Shown piece after piece: positions 60,105 to 64,000 of a DNA stretch of 64,000 nucleotides. The position numbers and the translations under genes were made by a program. Below the pieces are notes generated by a model. The model was given only the letters and a program-made list of their open reading frames with translations, did no database searches and was not told the DNA's origin. How positions within the stretch are numbered: the first letter of the stretch is position 1; the number at the start of each line of letters is the position of its first letter. The stretch is from Phytoseiulus persimilis (taxonomy: Eukaryota > Arthropoda > Arachnida > Mesostigmata > Phytoseiidae), in contig CM075104.1 of NCBI GenBank assembly GCA_037576195.1, positions 25,436,211 to 25,500,210 on the forward strand, given 5' to 3'.

Positions 60105-60395
60105 TGTACATCGTTACAATGCTCACTTTATATAATCCGCTTTGTCTTTCAGTTTGTCTGGACTCTTTCTGGAAGATTCTTCTGGACGATATGGGGGTGA
60201 TTCCGGGACCAATCTGAACATACTTCGCGAGTCTAGAGGGGTGATTCCGCGACAAATCTAACCACACTTTTATGAACCATGGTGCTGACCCAGAGGAAAG
60301 AGAGAAAAGTGCCTCGATGCCAGGGAACGCCGTCCGCCCGCGCGCAGCGCGGCCGACTCCAGTTGGCGTAAGGCCGGCTGGTAGTATTACGTTCC
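60105..60395 (+). repeat. 45-bp minisatellite cluster 3 with hairpin
   Basis: Starts with CACTTTATATAATCCGCTTT (also near 2.81 kb), followed by TGTCTTTCAGTTTGTCTGGA (cf. 2.66-2.69 kb), then two 45-bp units from about 60195 to 60272 (GGTGATTCCGGGACCAATCT..., GGTGATTCCGCGACAAATCT...). A GC-rich hairpin CCGCGC-GCA-GCGCGG is at 60338-60352, and GGCCGGCTGGTAGTATTA follows, close to GGCCCGCTGGTATTTTA at 2.94 kb. The same parts in the same order identify one dispersed repeat. Confidence 0.6.
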
Positions 60396-60859
60396 CAAAG
60401 ATCAGAATATCAGCAGCATCAACACCACACAAAACGGCTGCTGGACATGGCATTGTTGGAAACTGGTACTGGTCGCTGGCGACTCCGCCACATCGTTTGG
60501 GTCGTTTGTTTTGGACCACCCGTGGGTGCCTCCTTGGAGAGACAAAATGTTGTACTCCATGTTGCTGATGGAAAATTCCCTAAAATCAACACTTTCCTCA
60601 ATGAATGCAAACATTCGGTTTTTTGCCCGCAAGGAGTCCCTTCGTTTCTCCGGTTCGTCTTCATATCAAATGATTAGGACTCTATGCTTTCCTTCCAGGG
60701 GATTCATCCAAGGAAGAGCCTCGAGATGATTCCTGCGTGCAGGTAACAGCCGCGTGTGATGCAAGCGCCGAGCGCAATGGAATTGCCAGTCAACTTCTTG
60801 TTAGAAGATATCCGAAGAAGCATTCGGCACTCAGAATCGGAGCTTTCATTCTTCCTGAT
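60396..60859. other. No recognisable gene
   Basis: Several overlapping frames. Codons upstream of 60860 may be the start of the hAT-like relic, but no motif is readable. Confidence 0.4.
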
Positions 60860-61630
60860 TTTCTCTCTTCCCCTTCCCGGAGTACTTGGAAGAGCACTAT
60901 CTGGCTTTCTATCTTGTCTGCCGACACTTCCACAATAGAACCGCAATTTCGTCACCGGCTCTTCCGACTGGGCCAATACCTTGAAAGACTTCAAGAACCA
61001 CATGGACACCTCCGAACACCGGCTTTCCGTACAGAAGCATACTGCCCTTCAAGGCTCGGAAATGATTGGTGCAGTCACTACGCAAGTGAACTCACACCAC
61101 AGAGAAGATGTGTTAAGAAGCCGAAGAGCACTCTCATGTTCTGCAGAAGTGCTGCTTCTTTGTGCGAAGCGAGAGATGGGGCTTCGAGGCCACAGAGAAG
61201 ACCCGAAGTCGAGAAATAAAGGCGATTTCCTTGAAGTCATCGATCTATCAAAAACGAAAAGCCCTGGATTCGCAGTTGACTTCGCTGGGCTGCCTAGAAA
61301 CACACATTACATGCACCGTTCTACACAGATTGGAATGTTCAATACGAAGTTAGGAAGTCCGCGTGCTGCGCAATCATAGCGGACGAGAGCAGAGACACCG
61401 CCGGCTCCGAACCGCTCATCATCTGTCCCCGATACTCGTAGAACGGGCCGGCATTGACTTCAAGAAATGCGTCGCACATTCCTACGACGGCGCTGCCGTC
61501 ATGTCAGGGAAAGCGTCAGGTGCTCGTTGTCGATTTCGGTATCTTGTTGGCGGCCAATGTCCCTACATCAAGCGGCATAATCATCGCCTCAACCTAGCCC
61601 TGGTCGACTCTACCAGCTTGAGCCGTAGAA
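60860..61630 (+). pseudogene. hAT-like (zf-TTF / DUF4371) transposase relic
   Basis: Plus-strand blocks follow the order of the ZMYM-like hAT transposases. FPFPEYLEEHYLAFYLVCRH (about 60867-60930) matches the TTF-type zinc finger entry. WANTLKDFKNHMDTSEHRLS (about 60970-61030) matches the WKxAxxxFxxHxxSxxHxxA part. Frame 60981-61379 continues with REDVLRSRRALS, MGLRGHREDPKSRNKGDFLE and VIDLSK, the DUF4371 RGHxExxxSxNxGNFLExL motif. Near 61375 a shifted frame gives CAIIADESRDTAGSEPLIIC, with the first catalytic Asp in the ADExRD motif. Frame 61363-61740 then has AHSYDGAAVMSGKASGA and HNHRLNLAL, the SYDGAxxMSGK and HRLNLxL boxes. Three frames are needed, so it is dead. The rest of the core and the dimerisation domain are absent; the palindromic element starts 200 bp downstream. 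Confidence 0.7.
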
Positions 61631-61826
61631 CTGTGACGAGGGAGTATCTCTACCCTAGAAAACATTCAGAGATCGCAACCAGAGGGCCTCCCGGGATAAC
61701 ATGGGGGCATCGGCCCAATCAAAAAAAAAACGATTTTTGAAAACACAAAATGCCCACATCTCGGAAACCAGAGCTGCAGCGCCGATAAAAAAAACCGTCG
61801 TGCAGCTCTTTCCAAGGGCCACCGAA
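61631..61826. other. A-rich spacer left of the palindrome
   Basis: Contains two A runs (61722-61731 and 61789-61796) and no motif. Confidence 0.45.
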
Positions 61827-61831
61827 CGCCG
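61827..61831. repeat. Target-site duplication CGCCG, left
   Basis: CGCCG directly precedes the CACAGTG end of the palindromic element and is repeated at 63310-63314 directly after the other end. Confidence 0.6.
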
Positions 61832-63309
61832 CACAGTGGGCGATTTGTGCTCGAAATTATTTTCGGCGATTTTCGTTGAAACTGATGTTATTTCATCAAT
61901 TTTTACACAGAAGCTGAAGCCGTATGGAGTCGAGGCGATAGCTTCGGATAGACAGGATCGAGGTCTACAAGAAAAGTTAACCAACAGTTCATTCGCAGAC
62001 GGTCCCTTTTAGTACTAGCTAGTATATAACGCTATATTAGAGCGGATAGTGCTCCGCGGATATCCGGTCCCATTGCAATTCTAGCCGACTGCCCACACTC
62101 AGGGGAGTCCAACTGACCAGTTTTCAGCTGCCCCTTCGCACCTCGAGACACAATATACACGAAAATTTGGAAGAAAAGGGGGTGTTTTGCCCCCTCCTGA
62201 CAGATTTTCGATCTTCGTTTCTGACGCTTGTTCTCGGCTCCACGGGCAGCGAGCTCGATCAGAATGACTGTTATCGCCATAATACTCCATAGATTCTCAG
62301 AAAAAAAGCCTTCCGACCCGATCCGATCACTGGAAGTGTGTGTTTCAACCAATTCGCCTCGATTCATCATCATCACCATGATCATAATCATCATTGAAGT
62401 CGACGAAGAGCAATTCGTCTTGATTCCCACCCATTGCCACTAGTGACTTTGGCGTTTCTGAACGCCTTAAATGCAAGGGAACACGTCTGCAGGGTAGGCA
62501 CCGATGAATTCAAATCTGAGAACGAACAACATAGTTGGATAAAGGTCATCAATCGACTTCATTCTGAGTCGGAGTCATCATACTCCTCGACTCTCTCTTA
62601 GAGTTCCAAAACGTCCTCATCATATTCATCGTCATCTCGCACTCGCAGCTCCCTGTAACTGAAGATGAGCTGAAGATGTAACCGATGGTGATTGATCGCG
62701 TTCAGAATGGTTTTGAGTCTGCGGATCAGTTCTTCGTCGACTCCAATGATGATGATGATCATGGTGATGATGATGAATCGAGGCGAATTAGTTGAAACAC
62801 ACACTTCCAGTGATCGGATCGGGTCGGAAAGCTTCTTTTTTGAGAATCTATGGAGTATTATGGCGATAACAGTCATTCTGATTGAGCTCACTGCCCGTGG
62901 AGCAGAGAACAAGCGTCAGAAATGAAGATCGAAAATCAGTCGGAAGGGGCCAAAAACACCCCCTTTTCTTCCGAATTTTCGTGTATACTGTGTCTAGAGG
63001 TGCGAAGGGGCAGCTGAAAACTGGTCAGTTGGACTCTCCTGAGTGTGGGCAGTCGGCTAGAATTGCAATGGGACCGGATATCCGCGGAGCACTATCCGCT
63101 TTAATATAGCGTTATATACTAGCTAGTACTAAAAGGGACCGTCTGCGAATGAAGTGTTGGTTAACTTTTCTTGTAGACCTCGATCCTGTCTATCCGAAGC
63201 TACCGCCTCGACTCCATACGACTTCAGCTTCTGTGTAAAAATTAATGAAATAACATCAGTTTCAGCGAAAATCGCCAAAAATAATTTCGAGCACAAATCG
63301 CCCACTGTG
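61832..63309. mobile_element. Palindromic (foldback) DNA element with Transib-like ends
   Basis: A 1478-bp element made of two arms of 579 bp, 61832-62410 and 62731-63309, in inverse orientation around a 320-bp spacer. The arms are equal in length and differ only by scattered substitutions and small changes. Both ends start CACAGTGGGCGATTTGTGCT. Direct repeats CGCCG flank the element (61827-61831 and 63310-63314). Known of the family: Transib transposons, relatives of RAG1, have CAC-starting ends resembling the recombination signal heptamer and make 5-bp GC-rich duplications of the CGNCG type. No transposase gene is inside, so it would be non-autonomous. No convincing nonamer is seen at 23 bp. 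Frames in the arms (61701-62012 plus; 63398-63129 minus) mirror each other and show no known domain. GAT-rich microsatellite-like DNA lies at the inner edges (62365-62395; 62743-62780). Confidence 0.75.
62411..62730. other. Spacer of the palindromic element
   Basis: 320 bp between the two arms. Encodes nothing recognisable; contains acidic-repeat-like codons (TCATCATATTCATCGTCATC) that follow from GAT-rich DNA. Confidence 0.6.
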
Positions 63310-63314
63310 CGCCG
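63310..63314. repeat. Target-site duplication CGCCG, right
   Basis: Identical to 61827-61831. Confidence 0.6.
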
Positions 63315-63514
63315 TAGGCAGCGGGCCCCGGAAACCTCTTTTCCAGTTGAGGAAAATTGAAAACTCGTTGGTTCACCCGGAAGAAGAAGGCTGACCAACT
63401 CCTCAGATATCGCTTATAGTACACCTCTTCCTCGTCTACTCGCACGGCAACATTCATCCCGATGCGTGTTTGCGGAGCCGAGATATCAACAGTTGGACAT
63501 CGGCGTTGAAGCGG

Positions 63515-63760
63515 GTTTTCCCCAAACCGATCCCGGAATCACCTCCCCAGACTCGTTTGAGTATGCTTAGATTGGTCCCGGGATCACCCCTGACCATACT
63601 GACTCACTGACAATACTTCTGGGGGTCAATGGGGGTGATTCCCGGACCAATCTGGGCACACTTTTCCATGTCTTGAAGGGGGATCCTGGGACCAATCTGA
63701 GCATGCTTCAACGTGTCTGGGAGGGTGATTCCGGGATCGATCTGACCATTATTCCCAGAT
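63515..63760. repeat. 45-bp minisatellite cluster 4, two orientations
   Basis: The left part (about 63515-63600) is in reverse orientation (GGAATCACCTCCCCAGACTC, TTAGATTGGTCCCGGGATCA). The right part (about 63630-63752) is in plus orientation with exact 45-bp spacing (TGATTCCCGGACCAATCTGG..., GGATCCTGGGACCAATCTGA..., TGATTCCGGGATCGATCTGA). The order of orientations is opposite to that at 10.5-11.0 kb. Confidence 0.75.
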
Positions 63761-64000
63761 AGATGACTCGATTCGATGACTTCTATTCATTTTTATGCTG
63801 GGTTTCGATGAAGAAACCTCTTCATCGTCGTTGTTCAACTATTGATATCCCGGCCCCGCAAACTCGCATCGGGATGAAACCCAGTGCGAGGCAGCGCGAT
63901 GGGCACTGGGTATACCAGGATGGAAGGTAGCAAACGGATACCTTTCATCGGAGCTGAGCGGGAGCTCCCTCGAAGCGAGGGAGACCAAAAGTAAGCTCAG
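63761..64000. other. Structured sequence at the window end
   Basis: Contains a stem CCCAGTGC...GCACTGGG (63878-63907) and a perfect 8-bp hairpin CTCCCTCG-AAG-CGAGGGAG (63965-63983). The element they belong to continues beyond the window, so its nature is open. Confidence 0.4.

Noticed and set aside
60737..61219. 160-codon plus-strand frame
   Set aside because: It is the wrong frame across the hAT-like relic; motifs are in the other frames.
62743..62780. GAT-rich microsatellite as a separate feature
   Set aside because: It is part of the inner edge of the palindromic element and is mirrored at 62365-62395.
1..64000. CRISPR arrays, bacterial operons, rRNA, host exons
   Set aside because: The tandem repeats have no unique spacers of constant length; no Shine-Dalgarno-led gene strings, rRNA segments or conserved host protein blocks could be recognised.

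Overview
This window reads as a gene-poor, repeat-built stretch of an animal nuclear genome. I found no host gene, no bacterial operon, no rRNA and no functional tRNA gene. What can be recognised is transposable-element material: an intact Tc1/Tc3-type transposon, three tRNA-derived SINE insertions with target-site duplications, several miniature inverted-repeat elements, a LINE, and eroded pieces of Ty3/gypsy, BEL/Pao, pogo/jerky and hAT-like elements. This mix, the lack of visible CpG depletion and an arthropod-type multicopy protein relic near 59.1-59.6 kb point to an invertebrate, most likely an arthropod. The species cannot be told.

Layout: 0.3-0.6 kb SINE; 0.9-1.8 kb BEL/Pao pol relic (minus); 2.65-2.96 kb 45-bp minisatellite with hairpin; 3.46-3.80 kb TA-flanked MITE; 4.06-4.98 kb gypsy RT/RNase H relic (minus); 8.8-9.9 kb pogo/jerky-like transposase relic (minus); 10.5-11.0 kb the same minisatellite in inverted halves; 11.4-12.2 kb foldback element; 17.9 kb its solo end; 20.9-22.5 kb gypsy gag/protease relic (minus); 24.2-26.9 kb BEL/Pao pol relic (minus); 28.0-30.4 kb LINE (plus); 31.9-32.2 kb short tandem repeat; 36.6-37.8 kb gypsy integrase relic (minus); 40.7-41.1 kb gypsy RT relic (minus); 43.2 and 44.2 kb pogo-type ends; 46.1-47.0 kb foldback; 49.0-49.4 kb possible LINE endonuclease (minus); 50.9-51.2 kb SINE; 53.3-54.3 kb foldback; 54.9-55.1 kb SINE (minus); 57.0-58.6 kb complete Tc3-like transposon; 59.1-59.6 kb relic of a multicopy arthropod protein family (minus); 60.1-60.4 kb minisatellite and hairpin; 60.9-61.6 kb hAT-like relic (plus); 61.83-63.31 kb large palindrome with Transib-like ends; 63.5-64.0 kb inverted minisatellite and hairpin.

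Three points stand out. The 1.48-kb palindrome at 61.83-63.31 kb ends in CACAGTG, the heptamer of V(D)J recombination signals, and is flanked by a perfect 5-bp CGCCG duplication, the target preference known for Transib transposons. The Tc3-like element keeps an uninterrupted DD34E transposase, TA duplications and nested double terminal repeats. All recognised LTR-retrotransposon fragments lie on the minus strand in an apparently gene-free tract, the arrangement known from uni-strand piRNA clusters; this last reading is inference and needs small-RNA data.

Nothing here acts together as a pathway. Family calls for the eroded pieces rest on short motifs in the right order, read by eye across frameshifts, with no alignment or database search.
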